Assembly (NCBI GenBank): GCA_029260765.1
Contig: JAJDCP010000191.1
Location: 1 to 64,000, forward strand
Length of the DNA stretch: 64,000 bases
From: Planctomycetota bacterium
Lineage (GTDB): Bacteria; Planctomycetota; J058; JAJDCP01
Direction of reading: 5' to 3'
Below are positions 42,167 to 51,018 of this stretch, piece by piece. A program made the position numbers and the translations under genes. Positions within the stretch are counted from its first letter, which is position 1. The number at the start of each line of letters is the position of its first letter. The notes beneath the pieces are model-generated. The model saw only the letters and a list, made by a program, of their open reading frames with translations. It searched no databases and had not been told where the DNA came from.

Positions 42167-42178
42167 TGGTGTTCCTCC

Positions 42179-43021
42179 CTAACTGATCAGTCGTAAACCC
42201 AGACTGCGGGCGTGCTGACGGGCGCGGTTCTCTTCTTGACCGTTGGCCAGCCTGTTCAGCTCGGCGTGTTCCGCGGCCCGATGCACAGGCACGTACTGGT
42301 CCATCAGGCTGACCTCGACCTCGGGCAGCTCGGCCGCCAGCCACTCGAGGCTGGGCACCGTGCAGCAGTCGATGTGGGACGGCATGATCAGGTGCCGCAC
42401 CATCAGGCGGCCGGCGCCGGAAGCCTGCTTGAGGTAGCCTCGCACGACCTCGAGATAGTTCTCGACGCCGGCCAGGCGCTCGGCGCAGGCGGCGTTGCCG
42501 AACTTCAAGTCGGCCAGCCAGATCTGTACCACGCCGCGCAGCAGCTCGAAGCACTCGGGGCTGAGGAACATGTTGGAGTTGAAGACGATGGGCAGATCTG
42601 CCGGCAGATGCATCGCCAGCTCGATGATCGCGTGGGCGTGGATGCTCGGCTCGCCGCCGAGGAAGTTGACGTTGATCGCCCCCTCGGCCTGGCGCTGCCG
42701 CACCAGCGCGGCGAAACGCTCGGCGTCGAGAGGCTCGCCCACTTCGACGATGTCGTTCTCGGTGCCCGAGATGCAGAACACGCAGCCGAAGTTGCAGCCA
42801 TTGAGATAGACGACATGCGAAGGAATCAAGTCGAGCTCTTCGCCGAAGTGCAGCAGCTCACGGAAGACGCGGGTCTGGTCCGAGGTGCGGCACACGCCCG
42901 CGGCCCCCTGGGTGCGATCAACGTTGCAGCGCCAGGCGCACAGGGTGCAGGCCCGCAGGTTTTCACGGGCCGCCGCCAAGCGTCGCTCGAGCTCTGCCCG
43001 TGGAGGGCGCTGGAACTTCAT
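42179..43021 (-). CDS. radical SAM protein (PflA/PflX-like)
   Basis: Predicted 280-residue radical SAM enzyme that uses a [4Fe-4S] cluster and S-adenosylmethionine. The cluster motif is Cys76-NFG-Cys80-VF-Cys83; NVNFLGGEPSIHAHAI is the second family block. The N-terminus has a further Cys set (Cys25/28/32/44) that could bind an extra metal or cluster, as in PflX-type proteins. The ATG at 43021 has GGAGG upstream and overlaps the preceding alpha/beta hydrolase stop (ATGA). The target is unknown; the small 76-residue gene product downstream is a candidate. Confidence 0.87.
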   Translation of the reverse strand: MKFQRPPRAELERRLAAARENLRACTLCAWRCNVDRTQGAAGVCRTSDQTRVFRELLHFGEELDLIPSHVVYLNGCNFGCVFCISGTENDIVEVGEPLDAERFAALVRQRQAEGAINVNFLGGEPSIHAHAIIELAMHLPADLPIVFNSNMFLSPECFELLRGVVQIWLADLKFGNAACAERLAGVENYLEVVRGYLKQASGAGRLMVRHLIMPSHIDCCTVPSLEWLAAELPEVEVSLMDQYVPVHRAAEHAELNRLANGQEENRARQHARSLGLRLIS

Positions 43022-43998
43022 CCTGCCTCCAGCCACTGGGCAACCAAGGGGTAGACCAACTTCGGGCTGTCGGTGCCGAAGATCAGGTCGCCGTGTCCAT
43101 AGCTGCGTGAGTAACCCCGGCTGGGGCCGAGCAGGCAGCCGTCCTTGTGGGTCGAGCCCACCTGCTCAAGGGCGGCCAGCACCGAGGCCGGCGGCGTGAA
43201 AGTGTCGGACTCGCCGACGATGATCCGCAGCGGCGTCGTGATGCCACGCATGCCTTCCCAGTAGTCCTGCCCGTCCAGCGAGCAGAAGCTCTTGTCCCGC
43301 ACCCACGAGCCGAGCTGAGCCATCAGCGGGCCGCTCAGGGCTGTGGGCAGCTGCGCCGAGGCCTTCTTGATCACCCAGCCCTCGACATTGCGTGGGTGGA
43401 ACATCATCCGCACCGGCGCGGGCAGCAGCTTGGGGTCGCAGGGCAGCAGGTGCTCGAGCAGGGCGCCGGCAAAGGCGTACAGGGGACCCTGGGGAATGTT
43501 CGGCCAGTCGGGCTTCCAGACCTGGGCCAGACCTTCCAGGTGAGTCAGCAGGCCGAAGCGGCAGGGACCAGCCAGCGCAACGGCGCGGCGGATGGCGGCC
43601 CCGGGCTCGGTCTGCAGGAAGGGGTATAGCAGCGTACCGCCCAGGCTGTGTCCCACCCAGTCGATCTGGGCGTGGCCGGTGTGGCGCTGGATCCAGCGGG
43701 TGGCCGTGGGCAGGTCGTGGCGCACGTAGTCATCGAAGCTCCAGCTCGGGGTGGAACCCCGGGCGGGCCGGCTGTCGCCGCCTCCCCGCAGCTCCAGCAG
43801 CCAGACGTCGAAGCCCCGTTCGAGCAGGTGACGAGCCAGGCTGCGGCGGTCGTCGACGTCGAGATGGCGGTGGCCGACGCCCAGTCCGGGGCACAGCAGC
43901 ACCGGCTGGCGGGCGCGCAGGCCGGAGCGGAAGCGGTACAGGGCCAGCCGCCAGCCGTCGGCGGTCAAGGGATGGTGGGTCTCGTCGTAGCGTTCCAC
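43018..43998 (-). CDS. alpha/beta hydrolase (lipase/PHA-type)
   Basis: Predicted 326-residue alpha/beta hydrolase. The nucleophile elbow is GHSLGG with Ser118; the oxyanion region is LCPGLGVGHRHLD. A late Asp is in VGESDTFTPP and the catalytic His is in SYGHGDLIFG. The layout resembles large lipase or polyhydroxyalkanoate-related hydrolases. The GTG at 43998 is chosen because GGAGGA lies just before it; an ATG 18 nt upstream has only a weak site. It is coupled to the radical SAM gene by ATGA; the substrate is open. Confidence 0.82.
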   Translation of the reverse strand: MERYDETHHPLTADGWRLALYRFRSGLRARQPVLLCPGLGVGHRHLDVDDRRSLARHLLERGFDVWLLELRGGGDSRPARGSTPSWSFDDYVRHDLPTATRWIQRHTGHAQIDWVGHSLGGTLLYPFLQTEPGAAIRRAVALAGPCRFGLLTHLEGLAQVWKPDWPNIPQGPLYAFAGALLEHLLPCDPKLLPAPVRMMFHPRNVEGWVIKKASAQLPTALSGPLMAQLGSWVRDKSFCSLDGQDYWEGMRGITTPLRIIVGESDTFTPPASVLAALEQVGSTHKDGCLLGPSRGYSRSYGHGDLIFGTDSPKLVYPLVAQWLEAG

Positions 43999-44172
43999 GG
44001 GTTCCTCCGGCTCCATCCTACCCGGGAGGGGGCCATGGTTGGAGAACTTCAGGCAGAATCGGGCGGTCTTGCTTGCGCGGCGGGCCCCCGGGGCAGTCAG
44101 GTTTTGAGGTACGAATGGAAAGCGGGCTGTGATAGAACCACATGCACAATGATGGTGGGTTCAGGGGGAGCA

Positions 44173-47100
44173 ATGTACCGACTCATTCTTGCCGGATTCG
44201 TTGTGCTGAGCAGCAGCGCACACGCCCAGATCTGGATCAACGAGTTTCACTACGACAACAGCGGCGGCGATGTCGGTGAGTTCATCGAAGTTGTTGTCGG
44301 CCCAGCCGATAGCGGCGTCGATCTGTCGTTGCTCGAGGTCGAGTTGGTGAACGGGTCCAACGGTACCGTGTATGGGACGCACGCTGTCAGCACGTTCACT
44401 GCTGGCGACCTGGTTTCCGGCTACCAGTTCTACTCCAAGGCCATTATGGGGATCCAGAACGGTGCACCCGATGGACTCGCGTTGGCATCAAATGGTAGTC
44501 TGCTCGAGTTCCTGAGCTACGAAGGAACGTTTACGGCGACCGGGGGCAGCGCCAACGGCGTAACCTCGACCAATGTAGGAGTTAGCGAACCCTCATCCAC
44601 ACCGGTAGGCGCATCGATCGCCCGCACCGGATCAGGAAGCTCGGGCTCGGACTTCACGTTTGCCAATGACTCCAACGACACGCCCGGCCAGCTGAACAAC
44701 AGTCAAACTCTCGTACCCGCCTCTTCGACCCCCTCGTGCACCATCAACAGCCCCAGCAACAGCGCCTCGGTGGCTGGCACGGTCACCATCGACTTCGACG
44801 GCAGCGACCCGGGCTCCCTGCCCCTGACCTCGACCTTCGAGTACTCGACCAATTCGGGCAGCACCTGGAACTCGGCCACCTCCGCCGGCACGGGCACAGC
44901 GAGCACGAACCCCGATGCGATGCGCGCGACTCCCTTCTCGGGGGTCACCTTCGACTGGGATACCGGGGCCGATGGCCTGGGGCTGAGCGGCGCGCAGACG
45001 GTGGACTTCAGGATCACGGTCGACAACGGCTCGGAGAGCGAAGTCTGCACGGTGACGGGCCTGAGTGTCAACAACCAGCCGGGCTGCACGGTGAACAGTC
45101 CCTCGAACAGCGCATCGGTGGCCGGGGATGTGACCGTCAATTTCGATGCCAGCAGTCCAACCGGGAACATGCTGACGGCTGACCTCGAGTACTCGACCAA
45201 CGGAGGCACCAGCTTCAGCCCGGCCACGGATACAGGTACCGGCAGCTTGACCGGCAACCCCACGGCGTCATTCGCGGCCGGCGCGGGCCTGACCTGGGGA
45301 TGGCAAAGCTCCAGCGATGTGGCTGCGACGGCGACCGTCGAATTTCGGATCACGGTCACGGATTCGGTGACCGGCGCAAGCAACACCTGCATCGTGACGG
45401 GCCTGAGCGTCGACAATCAACCCGGTTGTACGGTGAACGCTCCGGCAAACAGCTCGTCGGCATCGGGGACCGTGACCATCGACTTCGATGCGGCGAGCCC
45501 CTCGGGCAACATGCTGAACGCAAGCTTCGAGTATTCGACCAACGGCGGGACCAGCTTCGCAACGGCGACGGATGCCGGTACGGGCGGCTTGATGGGAAAC
45601 CCCGCGACCAGCTTTGCGGCGGGGAACCAGACCTGGGACTGGGCCAGCCCGACCGATGTGACGGGTGCAGCGACGGTCGAGCTTCGGATCATCGTCAGCG
45701 ATGCCGTGACAGGAAGCAGCGACACCTGTCTCATCAGCAACCTGAGCCTGGACAACCGGCCGATGTGCACGCTGACCAGTCCCGCAGACAGCGCGTCCGT
45801 GGCTGGAACAGTGAGCATCGTATTCGACGCGACGAGCCAAACGGGCAACATGTTGGCTGTGTTGCTCCAGTACTCGACAGACGGGGGGACCAGCTACTCC
45901 CCAGCGACCGACGCCGGTGCGGGAACTCTGACAGGCAATCCCACAGCGCACTTTGCGGCGGGCACAGGCTTGGACTGGGCCTGGGATAGTGCCAACGATG
46001 TGCCGGGTTCGGCGACAGTCGAGTTCCGTCTGATCTTGAACGATGTCGGGACCGGCACCAACGACACCTGTACCGTGGCGGGCTTGAGCGTCGCCAACGG
46101 ACCCGGGTGTACGATCAGCAGTCCGGCAAACAGCGCTTCGGTCTCTGCTGACGTCACCGTCACTTTCGGCGGCAGCGACCCGGGCTCCCTGCCCCTGACC
46201 TCGACTTTTGAGTATTCGACCAACGGAGGAGCGAGCTACAGCCCGGCGACCGCTGCGGGCGGCTCGCCAACGGCCAATCCGGATGTGAGTCGGGCGACGC
46301 CGTTCAGTGCGGTCAACTTCGTCTGGGATTCGGTGGCAGACGGCCTGAGCACGGCCACGGTGGATTTCCGCATCACGGTGGACAACGGCAGCAAAACCAG
46401 CACCTGCACGATCACAGGCCTGGCTGTGGACAACGTGCCGACCTGCACCATCAACAGTCCCGCAGACAGCGCGTCGGTCGCTGACGACGTGACCTTCAAC
46501 TTCGATGCGAGCGATCCGAGCTCTGCGGCGTTGACCTCGACGTTCGAATATACGCTCGACGGAGGAGTCACCTACATGCTGGCGACCCCCGCCGCTGGCT
46601 CCTCAGCGACGAACCCCGATGCGGGCCGCGCGACCCCGTTCAGTGGGCTCGACTTCATCTGGGATTCGGCGGCCGACGGCGTCGCCGGGCTGACGGTGGA
46701 TTTCCGCATCAGCGTGGACAATGGCAGCTTCACGAGCACTTGCGGAGTGACAGGACTGAGCTTCGCGGCCATCGGCACCCCCTCCTGTACTCTCTCGAGC
46801 CCCGGAGCCGGCGCGCCCTCATCGGGCGATGTCGCGGTTGTCTTCTCTGGCGACGACACCATCTCGAGCGCCCTGGATTCGAGCTTCGAGTACTCGGTCG
46901 ACGGGGGCAGCAGCTGGATGGCGGCGAGCGCTGCCTCCGGCTCCTCGTTGGCGAACCCCGATACGGGCCGCGCCACGCCCTTCTCGAGCGTGACGTTCCT
47001 GTGGGACTCCGACACCGACCTGGCCAGCGTGGCCGCCTCTTCGTCGGTCGACCTGCGGGTGATCGTCACCAACGGCACGAACAGCGACACCTGCTCGGTG

Positions 47101-47592
47101 GCCGGGCTCGACTTCGACCGCGACCGCGACGGCCTGGGCAATGCCTACGAACTCGCGATCGGCACCGACCCCGACAACCAGGACAGCGATGGCGATGGCG
47201 TCGATGATGGGGTCGAAGTGGCCGTGGGAACCATGCCGGATACCCCCGACAGCTTCGTCGACGAGGACGGCGATGGCATCCCCGTGCCGCACGACAGCGA
47301 CGACACGAACGCCGACGTCAACGGCGATGGCATCATGGACGGTTTCGCCCTGGCGCTGAACCAGAACGGCAGCATCGACACGCCGGTCGGCTTCGCAGAC
47401 CCCAACCTCGACGGCGTGATCGATTTCGCCGACGTGGGGCTGATCTTGCGGATCGCCCGGACCGGCATGTTCGGAGGCGTCCTGCCCTACAACCTCGACA
47501 TGAACCGCGACGGGATGGTGACGATTGCCGACGGGATGATCCTGCTCTACGCGCAGCGTGATCTGACGCCGGCGGTTCCTCTGAGTCCCTGA
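44173..47592 (+). CDS. large secreted protein: LTD-like domain, seven tandem repeats, TSP3/dockerin-like C-terminus
   Basis: Predicted 1139-residue exported protein. A signal peptide (about 1-20) is followed by a lamin-tail-like domain (WINEFHYDNSGGDVGEFIEV, about 20-180). Then come seven repeats of about 100 residues, each opening with P-CT-(N/L/I)SPxxSxSV-V and containing TSTFEYSTNGG, a V-F-WDS block and VDFRITVDNG. The C-terminus (about 980-1139) has Ca-binding Asp-rich repeats (DSDGDGVDDG, DEDGDGIP) and a dockerin-like end (ADVGLILRIAR...ADGMILLYA). It is probably a surface or matrix protein. GGGGGAG precedes the ATG. Confidence 0.88.
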   Translation: MYRLILAGFVVLSSSAHAQIWINEFHYDNSGGDVGEFIEVVVGPADSGVDLSLLEVELVNGSNGTVYGTHAVSTFTAGDLVSGYQFYSKAIMGIQNGAPDGLALASNGSLLEFLSYEGTFTATGGSANGVTSTNVGVSEPSSTPVGASIARTGSGSSGSDFTFANDSNDTPGQLNNSQTLVPASSTPSCTINSPSNSASVAGTVTIDFDGSDPGSLPLTSTFEYSTNSGSTWNSATSAGTGTASTNPDAMRATPFSGVTFDWDTGADGLGLSGAQTVDFRITVDNGSESEVCTVTGLSVNNQPGCTVNSPSNSASVAGDVTVNFDASSPTGNMLTADLEYSTNGGTSFSPATDTGTGSLTGNPTASFAAGAGLTWGWQSSSDVAATATVEFRITVTDSVTGASNTCIVTGLSVDNQPGCTVNAPANSSSASGTVTIDFDAASPSGNMLNASFEYSTNGGTSFATATDAGTGGLMGNPATSFAAGNQTWDWASPTDVTGAATVELRIIVSDAVTGSSDTCLISNLSLDNRPMCTLTSPADSASVAGTVSIVFDATSQTGNMLAVLLQYSTDGGTSYSPATDAGAGTLTGNPTAHFAAGTGLDWAWDSANDVPGSATVEFRLILNDVGTGTNDTCTVAGLSVANGPGCTISSPANSASVSADVTVTFGGSDPGSLPLTSTFEYSTNGGASYSPATAAGGSPTANPDVSRATPFSAVNFVWDSVADGLSTATVDFRITVDNGSKTSTCTITGLAVDNVPTCTINSPADSASVADDVTFNFDASDPSSAALTSTFEYTLDGGVTYMLATPAAGSSATNPDAGRATPFSGLDFIWDSAADGVAGLTVDFRISVDNGSFTSTCGVTGLSFAAIGTPSCTLSSPGAGAPSSGDVAVVFSGDDTISSALDSSFEYSVDGGSSWMAASAASGSSLANPDTGRATPFSSVTFLWDSDTDLASVAASSSVDLRVIVTNGTNSDTCSVAGLDFDRDRDGLGNAYELAIGTDPDNQDSDGDGVDDGVEVAVGTMPDTPDSFVDEDGDGIPVPHDSDDTNADVNGDGIMDGFALALNQNGSIDTPVGFADPNLDGVIDFADVGLILRIARTGMFGGVLPYNLDMNRDGMVTIADGMILLYAQRDLTPAVPLSP

Positions 47593-47792
47593 GCCGTCCC
47601 GGCATGCCATTTCGGTACCCGTGTAGCCGCCTGGGCAGCCCAGGCCCGCTGCTTGGGGCGTTCCGCTCTTGGCACGGCACGTGCTGCAGTCCCCGCCGCG
47701 ACCGCGGCCGGGGTGCTCCCGTCAGGCTGCGGTCCAGATACTCCGGTTTCTCACCAGGTCAGAGGGGTGGGACATCAAGGAGTCGACTGTAC

Positions 47793-48011
47793 ATGATTGT
47801 CAGGACCACCATCCGGCGGATTCTCATTCTTTCTGTTCTGCTCGCCGCGCTGGGCCTCTCCGGCTGCTCAGCCTTGATCGGAGCCGGCATCCGCGAAGCC
47901 TTCGACCACGGCTCCCGACCCCGCTACGCCAAGAAGGGCTATTGGGGGCATGTCCGCGACATCTCCCGCGAACGGCGTTGCGGCTGCCGCCACTCCTGCC
48001 ACCACCACTGA
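47793..48011 (+). CDS. small lipoprotein with His/Cys-rich tail
   Basis: Predicted 72-residue lipoprotein: a basic start (IVRTTIRR), hydrophobic core, LSGC lipobox, then a short basic mature part ending CGCRHSCHHH, which could bind metal. AAGGAG lies nine nt before the ATG. It is alone between the large secreted protein and the LipM/LplA-like gene; function unknown. Confidence 0.6.
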   Translation: MIVRTTIRRILILSVLLAALGLSGCSALIGAGIREAFDHGSRPRYAKKGYWGHVRDISRERRCGCRHSCHHH

Positions 48012-48121
48012 GCCCGCTCGAGAGGCCCGGGATGGCATGACGGCAGGCGCAGCCCATCCCTCCTATTCCGTGGCCACTGCGTATATTGCAGGGGATCGGG
48101 CGGAACCGTATACTCCTGTCT

Positions 48122-48850
48122 ATGGTTACTACTGCGCCGAAGGCCTGGCGTTCCATACCTGATCGCGGCGGCGACCCCCATTGGAATCTCGCCGCGGATG
48201 AGGCGATGCTGCAGTTTGCCTGCGAGCGACCGACCTTGCGCCTGTATGGCTGGGACCAGCCCTGCCTGTCGATCGGCTACTTCCAGCCGCGTCAGGCCTG
48301 TCCCGAGTTGCCGGGCCGGGCGATCATCCGCCGCGTGACGGGCGGCGGCGCCATCCGGCACGGAGATGACGTGACCTATGCCGTAGCCGGACCCGTCAAG
48401 GCCTTTGGCAGCGGTCCCCGCGACGCCTACCGCGCCATCCATCGCGCCATCCAGATCGGGCTGCGGCAGCTGGGAGTCGCGGTGCATGAGAGGGGGCGCG
48501 GGCGCGATGAGGGGCCGGGAGGGCCGCTGATGTGCTTCTCCCGCAAAGGCTGCTACGACCTGGTGGTCGAGGGGCGGAAGTTGGTCGGTAGCGCGCAACG
48601 CCGCTCGGGTGCGGTCTTCTTGCAGCACGGCTCGATCCCCCTGCGGCCGGCAGAGTCGCTGCCCTTGAGCCTGGATGAAGCGTTGGGCAGAAAGGCGGCC
48701 GCGGAGGAGGTCTTCGCGGCTCTGGAGCACGGCTTCGGCGAGGTGTTCGGTCCCCTGCGGCCGCGTCCCTTCGACGATGACGAGCAGCGACTGGTGGAGT
48801 CGCTGGTCGCGACCCGCTATACCACCTCTGGCTGGAACTGGCGGCGATGA
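48122..48850 (+). CDS. lipoate-protein ligase/octanoyltransferase LipM-like protein
   Basis: Predicted 242-residue BPL/LplA/LipB-fold enzyme for attaching lipoyl or octanoyl groups to lipoyl domains. Motif RRVTGGGAIRH (70-80) is conserved, Lys153 is in GRKLVGSAQRR, and Cys138 in LMCF sits where the catalytic Cys of LipM-type octanoyltransferases lies. This and the GSAQ motif favour LipM over LplA, but the call is not certain. The ribosome site before the ATG is weak. Its stop overlaps the kinase start (ATGA). Confidence 0.8.
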   Translation: MVTTAPKAWRSIPDRGGDPHWNLAADEAMLQFACERPTLRLYGWDQPCLSIGYFQPRQACPELPGRAIIRRVTGGGAIRHGDDVTYAVAGPVKAFGSGPRDAYRAIHRAIQIGLRQLGVAVHERGRGRDEGPGGPLMCFSRKGCYDLVVEGRKLVGSAQRRSGAVFLQHGSIPLRPAESLPLSLDEALGRKAAAEEVFAALEHGFGEVFGPLRPRPFDDDEQRLVESLVATRYTTSGWNWRR

Positions 48851-50679
48851 GTGACGACACCGAAGAGCTCGACGCGTCCTCGGATGTGCAGCTTCAAGAC
48901 GACTCCGACGACCGGCCCGCTCCGCGGCCGATCGCCCAGCATGGCGTGCTGTTCGGTGAGTTGGCGGTCAGCGAACGCTACGTCACCCCCGAGCAGCTGA
49001 ACGACGCCGTCCGCGCGCAGCGGCGCGCGAGCCGAAAGACCGCCAAGCGGCTCGGCAACATCATGATCCGCAAGGGTTATCTGTCGATCGATCAGGCCAA
49101 ATACCTGCTGCGCCTGCAGCGGCTCAAAGACCCCATCGAGGGCTACAAGCTGCTCGCCAAGATCGGCAAGGGCGGCATGGGCGTGGTCTACAAGGCCTGG
49201 CAGAAGAGCATGAAGCGCGAGGTTGCGCTCAAGATATTGTCGCCCCGCTTTGCCAAGAGCCGCACCTTCAAAGAACGCTTCTACCGCGAGGCGCGCCTGG
49301 CCGGACGGCTGAACCACCCGAACCTGATCGCCGGATTCGACGTGGGCGAGAGCAACGGGCACTACTTCTTTGCCATGGAACTGGTCGTGGGGCAGACTCT
49401 CAAGGAGATCGTGGCTGACAAGGGAGTCTTCGAGCCCGCCCGCGCCGCCGAGCTGATGCTGCAGGTGGCGCGTGCGATGGAACATTACGAGCAGTTCGCG
49501 ATCATCCATCGCGACATCAAGCCCGACAATGTCATCGTGACCACCGAAGGCGTCGCCAAGCTGGGCGATCTCGGACTGTCGAAACAGCTGACTTCGAATT
49601 GTCACATCACCCGCTACGGCAAGACGCTCGGCACGCCGTTCTACATCTCCCCTGAGCTGGCAGTCGGGCAGACGATGACCGACATCCGCAGCGATATCTA
49701 TTCGCTGGGGGCGACGTTCTACACGATTCTGGTCGGAGAGCCGCCCTTCACGGGCAAGTCGCCGACCGAGATCATGGCCAAACACGTGCGGGAATCGCCC
49801 ACACCGGTGAGCGAGCGGCGGCCCGAGGTTCCCGAAGACCTCTCCAACATCGTCGAAGCGATGATGGCCAAGCCCATCGGGCGGCGCACGGCGAATCCCA
49901 CCGTGTTGATCGCACAGCTTGAAGAGTTCCTCGGCCTGCGCGAGTCTTCCTTGGCACTCTCGGCCGTGCGGCCCGGGGCCAAGATCGAGCCCAAGCCCCC
50001 CGCACCGACTGTCGCAGCTGTGCCGGCCGGTGCGGCTGAGAGTACCATCGTCGCCCGCAAGAGGCGCCGCAAAGAGCGACACATCCGCAAGACGCAGCCG
50101 GTCGCCATGCTGGCGGGCATCGGCCTGGTCGTGTTCATCGGCCTGCTCTGGCTGGTGGTCAATGCCTTCTCCTCCAGTGGCGAAAACCTGCTGATCTGGG
50201 AGAATGCCGAGCGCCTGCTGCAAGAGCACCCGGACAATCTCGCACCCGCCATCAGTGAGTTCGAACGTCTGGTCGACGACCCGAGCTACGGCGAACGGGC
50301 GCGCTTGCGGCTCGTAGAGTTGCGCCAGAGCTGGGATGACCAGGCCAGCGAAGACTTCGCCGAGCTGCGCCGGCTGATCTGGAAACGGGTCGACAACTAC
50401 CAGTTCCGTCAGGCGCGCGAGGCCTTGCGCATCTTCGTGCAACGGTACCACGGGACGCGCGTGCATCTCGAACAGCTGCCCGATCTGCAGCGTCTGATCG
50501 AAGATGCCAGTGAGCAGAAGTTCATCGAGAAACGCCGCCTGATCCACCGCCTGTTCAAGGACGGCGAGTTCAACAAGGCGCGCTCCGAGCTTGAGCTCAG
50601 TCGTGATCTCGCCACGCCCAGCATCAACATCGAACGCCAGGTGCTGCTGATGGAAGCGCGCCGGCTGGGCGGACGCTGA
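48847..50679 (+). CDS. membrane-anchored Ser/Thr protein kinase with N-terminal helical domain
   Basis: Predicted 610-residue Ser/Thr kinase. An N-terminal helical domain (about 33-92: FGELAVSERYVTPEQLNDAV...IDQAKYLLRLQ) resembles the two-repeat domain found at the N-terminus of GspE-type ATPases and some bacterial kinases. The catalytic domain (about 99-370) has GKGGMGVVY, Lys129, His221-Arg-Asp223 and a DLG in place of DFG at 241-243. One membrane helix (about 418-438) is followed by a TPR-like helical outer part. Start overlaps the preceding stop by 4 nt, so the two are co-translated. Confidence 0.88.
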   Translation: MSDDTEELDASSDVQLQDDSDDRPAPRPIAQHGVLFGELAVSERYVTPEQLNDAVRAQRRASRKTAKRLGNIMIRKGYLSIDQAKYLLRLQRLKDPIEGYKLLAKIGKGGMGVVYKAWQKSMKREVALKILSPRFAKSRTFKERFYREARLAGRLNHPNLIAGFDVGESNGHYFFAMELVVGQTLKEIVADKGVFEPARAAELMLQVARAMEHYEQFAIIHRDIKPDNVIVTTEGVAKLGDLGLSKQLTSNCHITRYGKTLGTPFYISPELAVGQTMTDIRSDIYSLGATFYTILVGEPPFTGKSPTEIMAKHVRESPTPVSERRPEVPEDLSNIVEAMMAKPIGRRTANPTVLIAQLEEFLGLRESSLALSAVRPGAKIEPKPPAPTVAAVPAGAAESTIVARKRRRKERHIRKTQPVAMLAGIGLVVFIGLLWLVVNAFSSSGENLLIWENAERLLQEHPDNLAPAISEFERLVDDPSYGERARLRLVELRQSWDDQASEDFAELRRLIWKRVDNYQFRQAREALRIFVQRYHGTRVHLEQLPDLQRLIEDASEQKFIEKRRLIHRLFKDGEFNKARSELELSRDLATPSINIERQVLLMEARRLGGR

Positions 50680-51018
50680 CCCTGCAGGAACCCGTCTGGA
50701 CGCGGTCGCAGAGGCTGTCTCAGGGAACGCGATTTCGCCACACAATCGCTTTGGATCATCATGTAGGTGCGAGGTTTACACCTCGAAGACTCGGACGCTT
50801 CGCTCCGCCCGCAAGCGAAGCGTCCGAGCCAGCGAGGAGGGGTAAACCCCGCCCCTACAAGAAGAAAAGTCAGTCCTGGCCGCCGAATTGCAGAGGCCTG
50901 GGATTGTCTTCTGAAATCAAACCCGTGCCTCAGACGTTCCCTGAGACAGCCTCCCACAGACCGCCGCTACAGCGAAGCTTCCGATAGGAGCCTGTCGAAG
51001 TACTCGCTTCACAGAGCA
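50680..51018. repeat. intergenic MITE-like element with 19-bp inverted ends and a 15-bp hairpin
   Basis: gaggctgtctcagggaacg at 50711-50729 and its exact complement at 50935-50953 bound a 243-bp element in this 339-base gene-free stretch. Inside is a perfect 15-bp stem (50790-50804 with 50814-50828, loop ccgcccgca). Outside that stem, an imperfect one pairs gtagg(t)gcgaggtttac near 50763-50779 with gtaaaccccgcccctac near 50842-50858. The whole central part could fold into one long hairpin. No protein is encoded. It looks like a non-autonomous mobile or REP-type element. Confidence 0.75.

Noticed and set aside
47629..47645. 7-bp hairpin gcctggg/cccaggc after the large secreted protein gene
   Set aside because: No T run follows and the loop is only three nt; may be chance in GC-rich DNA.
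48817..50745. Minus-strand open frame of 642 codons opposite the second kinase
   Set aside because: Antisense to a gene with all kinase motifs; no domain in the translation.
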